Shown here piece by piece: positions 1 to 6,707 of a DNA stretch of 64,000 nucleotides (position 1 is the stretch's first letter; each line of letters opens with the position of its first letter). Made by a program: the position numbers and the translations under genes. This DNA comes from Colwellia psychrerythraea (GTDB taxonomy: Bacteria; Pseudomonadota; Gammaproteobacteria; Enterobacterales; Alteromonadaceae). The stretch covers positions 1 through 64,000 of the forward strand of contig NZ_JQEC01000021.1 in NCBI RefSeq assembly GCF_000764185.1. Reading direction: 5' to 3'. The notes under the pieces were generated by a model. The model was not told the DNA's origin. It ran no database searches and was given only the letters and a program-made list of their open reading frames with translations.

Positions 1-42
1 TGATCTTCCCCCGATAAAACGGACACCAAAATCTAACTAAAG

Positions 43-417
43 ATGAGGTGTCTTATGCCTAAGTACAACAATCCAAGACGAACTTGGAAGTATTCAAATG
101 ACTTCAAAGTCAACGCTATTCAATTAAGTTATGTTGTTGGCGTCACAATAAAATCAGTCGCTGAAAAACTCGACATACACCCGTTTATGCTGTCACGATG
201 GCGAAAAGAATATCGTGAAGGGATCATTGTGGCTGATAAACGAAAAAAAGTGGCTGGCCAATCAAAAGCCAAAAAAGTACTTACCAAAGAACAACAACTA
301 GAACGTGAAAATAAACAGCTCAAGGAGGAGCTGTATATCCTAAAAAAGTGGCAACGGTTTCTTGCCGAGGAACATCAAGCCGATATCGATTCATCGAAAA
401 ACTCAGAGCCGACATAA
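43..417 (+). CDS. IS3-family transposase OrfA (helix-turn-helix protein)
   Basis: A 124-residue protein. The N-terminal half carries the IS3 OrfA helix-turn-helix (around residues 18-60: NDFKVNAIQLSY ... SVAEKLDIHPFMLSRWRKEY), which binds the terminal repeats. The C-terminal part is a charged leucine-heptad coiled coil (KEQQLERENKQLKEELYILKK) used for oligomerisation. It overlaps orfB by 70 bp in the -1 frame. An A-AAA-AAG slippery heptamer at 342-348 lies in the overlap, so the full OrfAB transposase is most likely made by programmed -1 frameshifting, while OrfA alone would act as a repressor, as in other IS3 elements. Confidence 0.93.
   Translation: MRCLMPKYNNPRRTWKYSNDFKVNAIQLSYVVGVTIKSVAEKLDIHPFMLSRWRKEYREGIIVADKRKKVAGQSKAKKVLTKEQQLERENKQLKEELYILKKWQRFLAEEHQADIDSSKNSEPT
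342..348 (+). promoter_or_regulatory. Programmed -1 frameshift site A-AAA-AAG
   Basis: The heptamer AAAAAAG sits in the orfA frame as A AAA AAG, inside the orfA/orfB overlap. It is the standard slippery sequence of IS3-family elements. Slipping back one base joins the OrfA coiled coil to the OrfB reading frame with no stop in between. A Shine-Dalgarno-like AAGGAGG at 322-328 lies about 14 nt upstream, a known stimulator type for such slips. I did not fold a downstream structure. Confidence 0.8.
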
Positions 418-1235
418 AGGTAACGAGATTACTGAAGTTTTTTGATGTTTCTAAAAGTGGCTATTACGATTGGTGTGAACGTCAACCAAGTGCTAGAGCG
501 ATAGAGGATGTTGAACTTAAAAAGAAAATTCAGCAAATATTCACTGAGAATAAAGGACGCTATGGTAGTCCCCGCATATTTAAAGCCTTGCAAAAGCAAG
601 GATACAGCATAGGTAAAAAACGTGTTGAACGCTTGTATCGTGCACTTGGCTTGGTCGCTCGAGTGATGCGCGTGACGACACGCTCTGCGTTTTATAAGCG
701 CTTCCTTACGACAGGTAAAAACTTACGACCTGATGGTGAAGTGCCATTGGTTAAAAATAAAGTATGGGTAGCAGATGTCACGTATTTGAAAGTGAAAGGT
801 ATATGGCGTTATTTATCGGTAATAATGGATTTATATTCACGGCGTATTATTAGCTGGAGTTTAGATAAAAAGAGAACGATGGAAGTCACCAAACGAACAC
901 TAAAAAATGCAATAAAGAACCGAAGACCTCAAGGTGGTTTAATGCTGCATACAGACCGAGGTGTGGAATATCGAGGTAATGTTTTTCAAACGGCTTTAAA
1001 ACGAGCAGGTATTACACATAGCTTAAGCCGAGCGGGTAAATGTACTGATAATGCGCATATGGAGTCATTTTTCCATTCAATGAAGACCGAAGTTATTCGC
1101 GGTAATGTATTTAATAGTGATAAAGAACTGCGCGGAACACTTGGAAGTTACATTAACAAATACTACAATGTTTCGAGGCTGCATTCAGGGATAAATTATT
1201 GTTCGCCAATAGAATATGAAGCCCTGGCAGCGTGA
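348..1235 (+). CDS. IS3-family transposase OrfB (DDE integrase domain)
   Basis: A 295-residue open frame that can start at GTG 348 but is probably translated mainly as an OrfAB fusion through the -1 slip at 342-348. It contains an HTH_21 region (around residues 60-100, GRYGSPRIFKALQ) and an rve/DDE catalytic core: first Asp in VWVADVTYLKV, second Asp in LMLHTDRGVEYRG, and Glu in the DNAHMESFFHSMKTE block. These spacings are normal for IS3-family transposases. No truncation or internal stop is seen. The function is DNA cleavage and strand transfer during IS copy-out transposition. Confidence 0.95.
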   Translation: MATVSCRGTSSRYRFIEKLRADIKVTRLLKFFDVSKSGYYDWCERQPSARAIEDVELKKKIQQIFTENKGRYGSPRIFKALQKQGYSIGKKRVERLYRALGLVARVMRVTTRSAFYKRFLTTGKNLRPDGEVPLVKNKVWVADVTYLKVKGIWRYLSVIMDLYSRRIISWSLDKKRTMEVTKRTLKNAIKNRRPQGGLMLHTDRGVEYRGNVFQTALKRAGITHSLSRAGKCTDNAHMESFFHSMKTEVIRGNVFNSDKELRGTLGSYINKYYNVSRLHSGINYCSPIEYEALAA

Positions 1236-1269
1236 AAAAAAATGTGTCCGTTTTATCGGGGGAAGATCA

Positions 1270-1347
1270 ACTGCTAACAGTTTTCTCGGTTCCGCTTCGC
1301 TTCACATTTTAGCCAACTAAATTTTGCCCCTTAACAGGGCGTTGGTT
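1270..1347 (+). repeat. attC-like site, 5' side interrupted by the IS
   Basis: Directly right of the IS, the sequence carries the core half AGCCAAC (1311-1317) and the 3' end GGGCGTTGG (1338-1346) found in the other intergenic repeats of this array. The expected 5' arm (RYYYAAC plus about 20 nt) is missing and presumably lies left of the IS, outside the window. It precedes the first GNAT cassette, whose Shine-Dalgarno follows immediately. Confidence 0.6.
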
Positions 1348-1361
1348 TCAGGAGGTTAATT

Positions 1362-1847
1362 ATGTCTATTAGCTTAATTTCAGAAAATTCATGGAATAGT
1401 ATTCTAAAAATTCAAGAAGAGGCTTATACCGATATTTTACCTGAAGATATAAATGTACTTAAAAGTAAGTGGATTTCATCCCCCAAGACTTGTGCTGTTT
1501 ACTTAAATAATGATAATAAGATCTTAGCTTATCTATTAGCCCATCCATGGGCGAGTGAAGTACCACCTAAGTTACATGAAAAGAGCCAGATTACTAATAG
1601 CATAAATCTATATTTACATGATTTGGCTTTAGCGCAAGAGGCAAGAGGCAAAGGTATAGCTAAGAGCTTAGTAATTAACTTAATAGATAAGGCCAAATTA
1701 CAGGGCTTCGCTAAAATATTTTTGGTTGCTGTTCAAAGATCAGATATTTTTTGGGCTAAGTTTGGATTTATAGTTATACCTAATGCGTTAATTTGTCCTA
1801 GTTATGGGGATTATTCCAAATTAATGATATTAGAGTTAACGACATAA
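1362..1847 (+). CDS. GNAT family N-acetyltransferase (cassette gene)
   Basis: A 161-residue protein with the GNAT fold. Motif A is at about residues 85-110 (YLHDLALAQEARGKGIAKSL, the acetyl-CoA pyrophosphate loop being ARGKGIA), followed by the FWAKFGF motif-B block near residue 125. It would transfer an acetyl group from acetyl-CoA to an unidentified small molecule or protein; the substrate cannot be told from sequence. A strong AGGAGG at 1350-1355 sets the ATG at 1362. It is flanked on both sides by attC-like repeats, and its stop codon lies at the edge of the downstream repeat, as expected of an integron cassette. Confidence 0.88.
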   Translation: MSISLISENSWNSILKIQEEAYTDILPEDINVLKSKWISSPKTCAVYLNNDNKILAYLLAHPWASEVPPKLHEKSQITNSINLYLHDLALAQEARGKGIAKSLVINLIDKAKLQGFAKIFLVAVQRSDIFWAKFGFIVIPNALICPSYGDYSKLMILELTT

Positions 1848-1939
1848 GGGCATTCAAGTCGGACAAATTACAGTTGGCTTTTTGTTCGAGCCTCACTTAC
1901 TTAGCCAACTAAAAATTTCCGCTTAAAACGGCGTTAGGC
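1841..1939 (+). repeat. attC-like recombination site
   Basis: An imperfect inverted repeat of about 99 bp with core arms CAGTTGGCT (about 1872-1880) and AGCCAACTA (about 1902-1910), ending in a canonical GTTAGGC (1933-1939, GTTRRRY). The 5' end (GACATAA, overlapping the stop codon of the GNAT gene) is degenerate. Architecture and position match attC sites of marine gammaproteobacterial chromosomal integrons. Confidence 0.75.
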
Positions 1940-2007
1940 AGTTAGAGTATAGGTATGTACTGGATACAAATTTTTAAATTTAGCGCTATTTTATTTTTCC
2001 TAATTTT

Positions 2008-2325
2008 TTGTTGGGTGTATTCTTCGGTTACTTTTTATTAGATAACTTATATGAACCAGTTAATTACTATTTTTTATTACAAATACTAACTTCATTAATA
2101 ACAACCTATGTAGTTTATGTATTTGTAAAAAATTTACCTGATCATCATCTGCTAAACGTATTAGTTGTTACATGTGCCAATTATTTAATACCTCTTTCCA
2201 TTTTCGTCTACTTGATTGGTTTAGAGTATTTCTTAGGAATGGTTTTGTTTGAGTTCTTTTTGTATTTATTTAGTGTTGTTGTTGTAGGTTATAAAATTGC
2301 ATTACATAATAAAAAAGATGGCTAA
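2008..2325 (+). CDS. Small multi-pass membrane protein, probably 5'-frameshifted
   Basis: The open frame gives 105 very hydrophobic residues with about three predicted membrane segments (LGVFFGYFLL, FLLQILTSLITTYVVYVFV, LIPLSIFVYLIGLEYFLGMVLF) and a basic tail. No function is recognised. Only a TTG start is available in this frame. Upstream, ATG 1955 opens another frame (MYWIQIFKFSAILFFLIFC) that reads like the missing first helix and stops at about 2040. The two frames could be joined by a one-base slip in the T-run at 2004-2009. The gene may therefore be a pseudogene, or its start may really be TTG. It is flanked by attC-like sites. Confidence 0.5.
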   Translation: MLGVFFGYFLLDNLYEPVNYYFLLQILTSLITTYVVYVFVKNLPDHHLLNVLVVTCANYLIPLSIFVYLIGLEYFLGMVLFEFFLYLFSVVVVGYKIALHNKKDG

Positions 2326-2334
2326 TGTACAACT

Positions 2335-2433
2335 GCCTAACAAGGCAATCAAAAGGACTAAAAAAAGTTGGCTGCCGTTCGTACCTCACAATTTTAGCCA
2401 ACCATTACTTAGCCTGTTATTAGGGGGTTAGTT
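2335..2433 (+). repeat. attC-like recombination site
   Basis: One of the best-preserved sites. The 5' end is GCCTAAC (2335-2341, RYYYAAC), the core arms are AGTTGGCT (about 2367-2374) and AGCCAACC (about 2396-2403), and the 3' end is GGGTTAGTT. Total length is 99 bp, normal for chromosomal-integron attC sites. Confidence 0.8.
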
Positions 2434-2785
2434 GCCCGCACTAAATGAGTTGAATTTATTCTGCTTATTCAGTGTAAACACGTAGTTTCGTGTCTGGTTC
2501 AATCTTTGGTTTGGCAATGGAAGTGCCGCAACAATCACTCTTCCTTTTTGCTCAATCCAGTTTTCGCCTTTTGCGTTTATGTGTTCAAACTAGCTTTAGT
2601 TTTTAAGGCTCAAAGTTCGGGCTTTAGTGTGTTGCGCGGGAACATTTTTGGTTCCTTTTATAAGGCGCATGAGTAAGGTAATGTATTGATATTGCGGCTT
2701 ATTTTAAGTCGATATGACTGGCGGGGCAATTAAGTTTGTCCGCTCTTGGGCATTATGTAAAATAATATAAGGCTGTATTTACATT
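2434..2785. other. Non-coding stretch between cassettes
   Basis: There is no convincing ORF on either strand in these 352 bp. The segment holds a sequence block (2613-2700) that recurs in diverged form at 3359-3450. It also holds a GCATTATGT near 2750 that resembles the degenerate 3' end of an attC. It may be a promoter-bearing or empty cassette followed by a degenerate attC. Confidence 0.45.
2613..2700 (+). repeat. Diverged dispersed repeat, copy 1
   Basis: The block GTTCGGGCTTTAGTGTGTTG, continuing as GCGCGGGAACATTTTTGGTTCC, aligns with the second copy at 3359-3450, which has GCTCGGGATTTGGTGTGTAG and then GCGCGGGATTATATTTTGTCCC. Both sit in non-coding DNA next to attC-like sites and are followed by a GTAAG/GGTAA-rich stretch ending in a GGCTTta motif. 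The function is unknown. Confidence 0.5.
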
Positions 2786-3322
2786 ATGAAGAAAATTGTT
2801 GTTTTATTGCTTTTGTGTGTGGGACTAATTTACACCTGGAAAGGTGTTACTCCAGACAAAAGACCTGATTGGTTTGTTAAGTTTGTACAAACTATAAAGT
2901 TCACCAACAAATCTCTAGCAATTGATATTGATGAGGATATAAACGCTTCTGAAAACATGCTACTAGAAAAATTTGACCATCTGTATTTTGCGTGTAGAAC
3001 CGTAGCAAGCTCTCTTGGGGATAGACAATGCTGGTCATACATTTCACATTTCAACGAAATACCTGCAAATAGTTTTGATATGTACTTTAAGAATGATCGA
3101 CTCAATTCAGTAGGAGTTTATTTTGATACTCAGAACTATGACGAATTTAGAAGTTACCTTAATAAAAACTTTTCTTATGTCGGCTTTGCGCCTAACCCAA
3201 CAAATAATAATAAAATAGTAGTATGGTTCTCAAAGACCTCACAGATAGGCTTACTTTCTGAGAAGCCTGTCAACAAAGAAACAACGCACATTTTTATAAA
3301 AAAACATGATAGGCTCGAATAA
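2786..3322 (+). CDS. Hypothetical membrane-anchored or exported protein
   Basis: A 178-residue protein not recognised as any family. The N-terminus MKKIVVLLLLCVGLIYTWKG is a hydrophobic signal anchor. The rest is soluble and mixed alpha/beta, with two central cysteines (CRTVASS, RQCWSY) that could pair in the periplasm, and a C-terminal half rich in aromatic/Asn residues (YFDTQNYDEFRSYLNKNFSY). It lies between attC-like sites in the same direction as the other cassette genes, so I take it as a cassette gene. Expression by a nearby cassette promoter is possible but not shown. Confidence 0.6.
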   Translation: MKKIVVLLLLCVGLIYTWKGVTPDKRPDWFVKFVQTIKFTNKSLAIDIDEDINASENMLLEKFDHLYFACRTVASSLGDRQCWSYISHFNEIPANSFDMYFKNDRLNSVGVYFDTQNYDEFRSYLNKNFSYVGFAPNPTNNNKIVVWFSKTSQIGLLSEKPVNKETTHIFIKKHDRLE

Positions 3323-3358
3323 ATATATAACAAGTGACTTAAACAAAAAAATTACAGC

Positions 3359-3450
3359 TTGCTCGGGATTTGGTGTGTAGCGCGGGATTATATTTTGTCC
3401 CTTCCGTAAGTATAGAAACATGGTAACTTGTTGTTAATTTAGTGGCTTTA
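3359..3450 (+). repeat. Diverged dispersed repeat, copy 2
   Basis: This is the partner of the 2613-2700 block and shares the GCGCGGGA centre and flanking TCGGG-TTT-GTGTGT pattern. It sits between a possible attC start (TATAACAAG, about 3326-3334) and the attC-like site at 3461-3541. The AACAAGT near 3330 and the ACTTGTT near 3426-3432 are inverted, so the whole block could be a diverged attC variant. Confidence 0.45.
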
Positions 3451-3460
3451 AACCACAGGA

Positions 3461-3541
3461 ACTAACAAGGCAATAAAAATGGACACTGAGTTTGCTCGCG
3501 CTACGCGCATTTTAGCCAATCATTACTTAGTGGCGTTATGT
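3461..3541 (+). repeat. attC-like recombination site
   Basis: The 5' end is ACTAAC (3461-3466) followed by AAGGCA. The right core arm is AGCCAATC (about 3514-3521), and the 3' end is GGCGTTATGT (GTTATGT 3535-3541). The spacer has the GCTCGCGCTACGCGCATTTT hairpin tip typical of these sites. The downstream gene begins right after it. Confidence 0.72.
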
Positions 3542-3573
3542 GCTCTTCATGCATCCCCATACTTGAGGTGGTA

Positions 3574-4467
3574 ATGAAAACTGTATCAGAATATAGCCAA
3601 AGAAATATATTGATAATTCCTCAATCTTTATATGATATGAGCGACATTCAGCAATTAATGTATGACGGAAATTCAGGGGTTTTTTATAAAGATCTAAAAC
3701 AAGATTTAGTTGATGTAGAGTTCTATACAAATATTCCCTGTGTGGTTTACATTGAAAGTGGGCAAGAAACAATTACGACCTCTGACAATAAAACACATGA
3801 ATTACCTGCCCGTACTGCAATATTTTTACCCCAAGGGCTTAATCTTCATTCTGATTATGTAAAGGTTACTGAAAATTTAAAAGCTTATTTGATTTTCTTT
3901 ACGGATGATGTGCTCACTGATTTCATTAGCGCTAAAAAAACAAATGAACTAAATAAAGGTGATCAGCCTGAATTACTAAAAATTCAATGTGATAGTTTAA
4001 TTGAAGTGTATTTTAGTTCTCTTCAGCTATTGAAGAAGAAAATATGTAATTCACCTGCACTCGTTAGAATTAAGCTGCTTGAATTTTTACATCTGTTAAG
4101 TTTATATGATGAACGCATTTTTCAAGCAGCGTTTCAATCAAGTAAAACATCAAATTCCCCAAAACGAAACCTCACTCGTTTATTAAATAATAGCGACATA
4201 CTTAAATTAACCATCAGTGATTTAGCTAATTTATCAGGCAGGAGCAATTCTACTTTTACCAGAGACTTTAAAGCTATATATGACATAGCCCCTAAGCAAT
4301 GGTTACAAAATAAAAGATTAGACCGTGCTTATGAACAATTGACGAATACAGAATTAACTGTTACGCATGTAGCCGCAGATTTAGGCTATGAAAATGTATC
4401 TCATTTTATTAAATCTTTTAAAGAAAAATACAACATAACACCGAAGCAATTAAAGCAAAGTAATTGA
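3574..4467 (+). CDS. AraC-family transcriptional regulator (cassette gene)
   Basis: About 298 residues. The N-terminal cupin-like sensing region covers roughly residues 15-150 (VVYIESGQETITT, TAIFLPQGLNLHSD). The C-terminal double helix-turn-helix covers residues 195-298 (LTISDLANLSGRSNSTFTRD ... VTHVAADLGYENVSHFIKSF ... YNITPKQLKQ). I place the start at ATG 3574 because GAGGTGG sits just upstream and the earlier ATG 3538 overlaps the attC end. The next gene, an ABM monooxygenase, follows after 102 bp in the same cassette and is the natural candidate target. Whether it acts as activator or repressor is unknown. Confidence 0.9.
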   Translation: MKTVSEYSQRNILIIPQSLYDMSDIQQLMYDGNSGVFYKDLKQDLVDVEFYTNIPCVVYIESGQETITTSDNKTHELPARTAIFLPQGLNLHSDYVKVTENLKAYLIFFTDDVLTDFISAKKTNELNKGDQPELLKIQCDSLIEVYFSSLQLLKKKICNSPALVRIKLLEFLHLLSLYDERIFQAAFQSSKTSNSPKRNLTRLLNNSDILKLTISDLANLSGRSNSTFTRDFKAIYDIAPKQWLQNKRLDRAYEQLTNTELTVTHVAADLGYENVSHFIKSFKEKYNITPKQLKQSN

Positions 4468-4569
4468 TTAAAAAACGTCATTTTTGTCTATTTATGAGTA
4501 GTTTACTTTTTCGCTCGTGATTAAATAACCACTGTTAATTAATTAATTAATCAATCAACGGAGTAAATA

Positions 4570-4860
4570 ATGAGCGTAAGAGTAACCCTTAATTGCCAAA
4601 TAAAACCTAAACAACTTGAAGTATTACTGCCTTTTTTAGAAAAAAACTTACCTAAAGTTAGAGGATTTAATGGCTGCATGAATGTGACTGTTTATTTTGA
4701 TAAAGATAGTTCGGAAATGTTACTTGAAGAAGAATGGCGTAGTATTGAGTACCATCAGACCTATATAAAACATATTGATAATAATGGTATATTAGGTGAC
4801 TTAGCTGCATTTTTAGCGTCGGCTCCTGTTATTAAATATTTACAAAAAGCTGAAATTTAA
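4570..4860 (+). CDS. Antibiotic biosynthesis monooxygenase (ABM) domain protein
   Basis: A 96-residue, single-domain ABM/YgiN-type dimeric alpha-beta barrel: RVTLNCQIKPKQLEVLLPFL, then the GFNGCMNVTVYFDKDSSEMLLEEEW core and YHQTYIKHID. Family members are cofactor-free monooxygenases acting on quinones or polycyclic compounds, or heme-degrading enzymes; the substrate here is unknown. A good GGAG lies 8 nt before the ATG. It shares one cassette with the AraC-family gene upstream, since no attC-like site lies between them, suggesting a regulator-enzyme pair that responds to a toxic or redox-active compound (inference). Confidence 0.85.
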   Translation: MSVRVTLNCQIKPKQLEVLLPFLEKNLPKVRGFNGCMNVTVYFDKDSSEMLLEEEWRSIEYHQTYIKHIDNNGILGDLAAFLASAPVIKYLQKAEI

Positions 4861-4883
4861 ACAGGTGAGTATATAAAATGAGC

Positions 4884-4983
4884 ACTTAACAATAATTTAA
4901 AGCGGGACAAAAAACAGTTGGCTTTTGCTCCGGCGTTGCTTATTTTAGCCAACAATTATTTGCCTCTGAATGAGGCGTTGGCT
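4884..4983 (+). repeat. attC-like recombination site
   Basis: A well-formed 100-bp site: 5' ACTTAAC (4884-4890, RYYYAAC), core arms CAGTTGGCTT (about 4915-4924) and TTAGCCAAC (about 4945-4953), and 3' end GGCGTTGGC (GTTGGCT 4977-4983). CCTCTGAATGAGG just before the 3' end pairs internally. Confidence 0.8.
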
Positions 4984-4999
4984 TTAAATGGATTTAGCA

Positions 5000-5902
5000 A
5001 TGCATATCTCAAAAATACTCGTTTTACTGACTCTAATCTTCTCTTGCTTTGTAAATGCAGGGGCGTGGGAGCAAAGAAGAAGCACTCTCGAAAAAGTCGC
5101 TGTATATGACGAGTTTAGAATTTTTTATTCCTTATCAGGAGTAGATGAACTTCCTAAAAGTCGTCGAGCTGATCTTAACCATAATAAAGTACCTGATTTC
5201 ATCGAGAGTATAGGTAAGAGACTTACGGATTCTAATCGATTCTTTAAATACGACGTTGGCTTAAAGAGCCCTTTGAAAAGTAATCGATATATAGGTCGTG
5301 CTCATTATATTGACGTTAATGTATTAGATTTCTCTAATAACCCAAAAGGACCTAAAAATGGAGTTGCTTATGATGGTACTCCTAAATTCAACCGGTCTTT
5401 AGTCGGTCAGTCTTCCGTAAATGTTCTTGCTATTGATATTTTTGGGGGAGTAAACCTAAACACTAATACAGTGGAACATGAACTATTTCATTTGTACCAA
5501 AATGGATATACTTATTTTAAAAATCGATGGTATACCGAAGGAACTGCACGTTGGTCTGAGCTAGTAATAAAAGGTCGTATTGGAAAAGGTAGTAATCTAC
5601 CTAAGACTATAAATGAAAAAGAGAAGTTATTTAAAAAGTCGTATAAGGCTAACTTTTTTTGGAATGAGTTATTTCTCATTACAGATAAAAAAAATCTTGG
5701 TAAACGTTTTATTAAGTATTTATTAGAAGAGCTTGATAATGCCGATGATATCGCAGCAAGAGCACGGGGAATCAATAATAAAAATTGGAAAGAATCTGAA
5801 CAAAGAAGTAATAAAAACAACTTTTATATATGGCAGGCAATCGCTGATGTTAGTAAAAAGTTTTCTCATTCAACGGAAATACACAATTTAAGCCGACTGT
5901 AA
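5000..5902 (+). CDS. Secreted HExxH zinc metallopeptidase-like protein (cassette gene)
   Basis: About 300 residues. The N-terminus MHISKILVLLTLIFSCFVNA is a signal peptide, cleaved after the Ala of VNA. The central part has EHELFHLYQNGY, an HExxH zinc site. Eighteen residues later comes WYTEGTARWSE, whose Glu fits the third ligand of a gluzincin. The N-terminal part contains DLNHNKVPDFIES, a calcium-loop-like DxNxD segment. No named peptidase family is recognised with certainty. ATG 5000 has GGA about 8 nt upstream; ATG 4988, four codons earlier, is the alternative and nearly abuts the attC end. It is probably exported to the periplasm or medium. Confidence 0.72.
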   Translation: MHISKILVLLTLIFSCFVNAGAWEQRRSTLEKVAVYDEFRIFYSLSGVDELPKSRRADLNHNKVPDFIESIGKRLTDSNRFFKYDVGLKSPLKSNRYIGRAHYIDVNVLDFSNNPKGPKNGVAYDGTPKFNRSLVGQSSVNVLAIDIFGGVNLNTNTVEHELFHLYQNGYTYFKNRWYTEGTARWSELVIKGRIGKGSNLPKTINEKEKLFKKSYKANFFWNELFLITDKKNLGKRFIKYLLEELDNADDIAARARGINNKNWKESEQRSNKNNFYIWQAIADVSKKFSHSTEIHNLSRL

Positions 5903-5904
5903 AT

Positions 5905-6000
5905 TAAGCTTAAGTCACTTAAAATGACAAAATAGTTGGTTTTTTCTCTTTAGTCAATTATTTTAACCATCTACTATTTACCTCTTAGTGAGGCGATATA
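5905..6000 (+). repeat. Degenerate attC-like site
   Basis: It keeps the core TAGTTGGTT ... TTTTAACCATCT and the terminal CCTCTTAGTGAGGCGATAT hairpin of the neighbouring sites. The outer GTT/AAC boxes have decayed: GCGATAT replaces GCGTTAT, and the 5' end CTTAAGTCACTTAAA lacks a clean AAC. Confidence 0.5.
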
Positions 6001-6017
6001 TTTAATGGAGGATTTAG

Positions 6018-6599
6018 GTGAATTTCCCAGAGTTAGAAACATCTCGTTTAATGCTGACTAAGCTATCAACGAATGATAGTCATGCGCTATTAAACATCTT
6101 TTCAGAAGAGGACGTTGTCAAATTTTACGATATAGACGTTTATGATTCGGAAGATCAATCGTTAAAACTAATTGAATTCTTCAATACTCGCTTCAGTGAG
6201 GCTGTTGGCATTCGATGGGCTATTCGTATAAAAGGTACTGGTAAGTTAATTGGCACCTGCGGCTTTAATTCATGGAACCAAAAGATGAAAAATGCAGGTA
6301 TCGGTTACGAATTATCTTCTAAATATTGGGGATATGGTTATGCCACCGAAGCCTTACACAAGATTATCGATGCAGCCTTTTCTAATCAACTACCTTTTGG
6401 TGAACTCCATAGAGTCCAAGGCGATACCATGCTTGGTAATACTGCCTCAGAGTCTGTCCTGAGAAAACTTGGATTTAAAGAAGAAGGTGTCCGTCGAGCT
6501 AGTGGTTACTGGAAAAATGAGTTTCACGATTTAAAATGTTATGGCTTATTGAAGCCAGAGTTCAAAGAAATATGGCAAGAACAAACCGTAATCATCTAA
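6018..6599 (+). CDS. GNAT acetyltransferase, RimJ/RimL type
   Basis: A 193-residue protein of the RimJ/RimL/Acetyltransf_3 type: FPELETSRLMLTKLS at the N-terminus, GTCGFNSWNQKMKNAGIGYE, the acetyl-CoA loop around residues 100-115 (SKYWGYGYATEAL), and the hallmark GNTASESVLRKLGFKEEG near the C-terminus. Such enzymes N-acetylate ribosomal proteins or antibiotics; the target here is unknown. The start is GTG 6018, supported by GGAGG at 6007-6011. The stop codon overlaps the 5' box of the next attC, a strong sign of a cassette gene. Confidence 0.9.
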   Translation: MNFPELETSRLMLTKLSTNDSHALLNIFSEEDVVKFYDIDVYDSEDQSLKLIEFFNTRFSEAVGIRWAIRIKGTGKLIGTCGFNSWNQKMKNAGIGYELSSKYWGYGYATEALHKIIDAAFSNQLPFGELHRVQGDTMLGNTASESVLRKLGFKEEGVRRASGYWKNEFHDLKCYGLLKPEFKEIWQEQTVII

Positions 6600-6688
6600 C
6601 TAAAAGGGCAAATAACATTTGGTTTTTGCTTCTTGGTCGCATATTTAAATTTTAACCAACTAAATTTTCTCATTAAGGGGCGATATGT
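6594..6688 (+). repeat. attC-like recombination site
   Basis: The 5' box ATCTAAC (6594-6600) matches RYYYAAC exactly and contains the stop codon of the preceding gene. The core is ATTTGGTTTTT ... TTTTAACCAACT, and the 3' end is a decayed GGGGCGATATGT. Spacing is normal at about 95 bp. Confidence 0.62.
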
Positions 6689-6707
6689 GCCCAATGGAGT
6701 TCGTAGT

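Larger units (their letters stand above)
1..1269 (+). mobile_element. IS3-family insertion sequence, apparently complete
   Basis: Near-perfect terminal inverted repeats bound the element: TGATCTTCCCCCGATAAAAC at position 1 and its reverse complement ending at 1269. Between them lie overlapping orfA and orfB typical of IS3-family elements. The window begins exactly at the left end, so the target duplication cannot be checked. The right flank (1270 onward) is the inner part of an attC-like site, so the element seems to have landed inside an integron cassette recombination site. The reading frames look intact and it is probably functional. Confidence 0.93.

Noticed and set aside
4918..5109. Plus-strand ORF across the attC-like site and start of the metallopeptidase
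   Set aside because: It overlaps both the recombination site and the signal peptide in another frame and has no ribosome site; a shadow frame.
6633..6707. Longer N-terminus for the GNAT gene at 6708
   Set aside because: The added codons fall inside an attC-like site, and ATG 6708 has a good ribosome site.
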